From JACQNR01 sp049515175 (GTDB lineage: Bacteria; Acidobacteriota; Terriglobia; UBA7540), in assembly GCA_049515175.1 (NCBI GenBank), contig JBEKUI010000171.1, positions 1-14,225 of the forward strand: 14,225 nucleotides of DNA. Reading direction: 5' to 3'. Of this stretch, positions 13,443 through 14,225 are shown in pieces. The notes under the pieces are model-generated. The model saw only the letters and a program-made list of their open reading frames with translations, had not been told where the DNA came from and made no database searches. Position numbers and translations under genes: made by a program. Position 1 is the stretch's first letter; each line of letters begins with the position of its first letter.

Positions 13443-13993
13443 CAAGGCAGGTGATCCATGGCCAGGACGGATGAGTCTTCCAGATAGTAGAACCTGTAAC
13501 TCGACCAGGGCCACTGTGCGGGTGAACTGACCAGGCCGCGCTTCACGGGGTTCCCGTGCATGTAGTTCAGTTTTTCCAAACGCTTCCTTTCACTCCAGAC
13601 ATTCAGGTCGTAGAAGCGTCGCTGCCAGACGCGGTTGGGGCCGTGAAGATGTACGGTGGAGGGCAGGGTCAGGCGCTCCAGCATCTTCCGGCACCAGGGG
13701 AAGGGGCGGTTTTCGTGCAGATTTTCCAAAATGAAGATCGCCGTGCGTTCCTTGAGGCGCTGAATAATCTGGGAAGGGTTGGCTTGTTCCAAGGGCCAAA
13801 TCAACAAATGAAAGTGCTCGGGCATCAGAACATAGCCGAGGAGCTTGAAGCCCAGACTCGCGCGCAGCGCGCCGAGCGTCTTCACAAAATGACTTCGAAA
13901 GCGCTCCGAGTCGAAAACCCGCGCGCGGCGGTAGGTGCTGGCGGTAAGATAATGCAGATGGTTTAGACCGTAGATGTGGCGCTGGCGAGGCAT
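13442..13993 (-). CDS. RAYT: REP-associated tyrosine transposase (Y1_Tnp, IS200-like)
   Basis: A 183-aa single-strand DNA transposase of the HUH/Y1 class, domesticated relatives of which mobilise or process REP palindromes. The HUH site is His60-Phe-His62 in LMPEHFHLLIWP (56-67). The tyrosine of the conserved YMHGNPVKRGLV block, Tyr144, is the candidate nucleophile, and WQRRFYDLNVWSERKRLEKL (123-142) and the WPWSSY ending (161-166) are family signatures. Length is typical (about 150-220 aa). The gene is intact. It is bounded tightly by a pair of inverted 42-bp REP elements, one overlapping its stop codon and one ending 22 bases before its ATG, so gene and repeats look like one unit. No good ribosome site is visible in the short leader, so expression may be low. 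Target specificity presumably matches the flanking palindromes. Confidence 0.93.
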   Translation of the reverse strand: MPRQRHIYGLNHLHYLTASTYRRARVFDSERFRSHFVKTLGALRASLGFKLLGYVLMPEHFHLLIWPLEQANPSQIIQRLKERTAIFILENLHENRPFPWCRKMLERLTLPSTVHLHGPNRVWQRRFYDLNVWSERKRLEKLNYMHGNPVKRGLVSSPAQWPWSSYRFYYLEDSSVLAMDHLP

Positions 13994-14014
13994 GGGAGCA
14001 TTCTATAACCCGGA

Positions 14015-14056
14015 ATCGCACACATGCCACACAACGGCATGTATGCGCCACCCGCG
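14015..14056 (-). repeat. REP element, right copy flanking the RAYT gene
   Basis: The inverted partner of 13401-13442. Stem arms 14017-14028 and 14036-14047 pair over 12 positions, with the same G-T wobble when read on the minus strand, around a 7-base loop. Compared with the left copy the inner stem reads GCC/GGC instead of CGC/GCG, so both sides have changed together. It lies immediately upstream of the RAYT start codon and may contain or mask the RAYT promoter. Beyond it, 14057-14128 holds nothing I recognise. Confidence 0.85.
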
Positions 14057-14128
14057 GGCGGCGGGAGCGGCGGCAGAGGCACGGGCGACGCTGGCAAGGC
14101 TCCCCTTAGGGCTCGCGCAAAAATAACC

Positions 14129-14225
14129 TCACAGATTGGGGGCGATAGTGTAGTTCCAGGTTGGTAGGATCTTGTGCGGGGTGAGGTGGAGTAGGCGGAC
14201 GAGTTCGGGATCTGGAGCGATGCCG
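14129..14225 (-). CDS. C-terminal fragment, possibly a DDE transposase (ISAzo13-like)
   Basis: A minus-strand frame enters from the right edge and ends with TGA at 14129-14131. The 31 visible residues end with a WNYTIAPNL motif preceded by LVRLLHLTPHKILP. A WNYTI ending close to the stop recalls the C-terminus of ISAzo13-type (Rhodopirellula-group) transposases, but this is from memory of a short motif and could be wrong. The rest of the gene is outside the window. Confidence 0.4.
   Translation of the reverse strand, partial: GIAPDPELVRLLHLTPHKILPTWNYTIAPNL

Noticed and set aside
13556..13966. Plus-strand open frame of 136 codons opposite the RAYT gene
   Set aside because: Shadow of the transposase; no recognisable features.

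Overview
The window is GC-rich bacterial chromosome, almost fully coding, with most genes on the minus strand. Three things suggest an Acidobacteriota-like bacterium or a relative: a lipB plus split-E1 2-oxoacid dehydrogenase cluster with two E1 alpha genes; a Tat-exported Gfo/Idh/MocA oxidoreductase beside a membrane-anchored WD40 protein; and a RAYT transposase with REP palindromes. This is a judgement from gene content and style, not from a marker gene.

Layout. Positions 1-69 hold the tail of an unknown plus-strand gene. Positions 112-5534 hold a minus-strand cluster, transcribed right to left: lipB, E1 alpha (copy 2), E1 alpha (copy 1), E1 beta, lipoyl-bearing E2. LipB starts lipoylation of E2. 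The E1 alpha/beta heterotetramer decarboxylates a 2-oxoacid with thiamine diphosphate and passes the acyl group to lipoyl-E2. E3 and LipA are not in the window. Upstream of lipB on the same strand is a B12-binding-type radical SAM protein (5686-7557). A 263-bp divergent region then leads to a plus-strand FAD-linked oxidase of the cytokinin-dehydrogenase/VAO type (7821-9200). It converges on a minus-strand pair: a Tat-signal Gfo/Idh/MocA oxidoreductase (10342-11763), with a good sigma-70 promoter, and a WD40 propeller (9263-10276). An M16 zinc peptidase (11966-13234) and a RAYT transposase (13442-13993) follow. The right edge cuts the C-terminus of what may be a DDE transposase.

Most unusual content. 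(1) Every gap in the lipB-to-E2 cluster, plus the lipB leader, carries a different degenerate array of 7-nt or 8-nt units. Four of the five are folded as inverted arms that could form long hairpins in the mRNA. Three of them supply the stop codon of the gene just upstream. (2) The RAYT gene sits between two 42-bp inverted palindromes that differ at five positions; four of these are paired changes that keep the stem. A third, GTAG-headed palindrome lies next to the left one.
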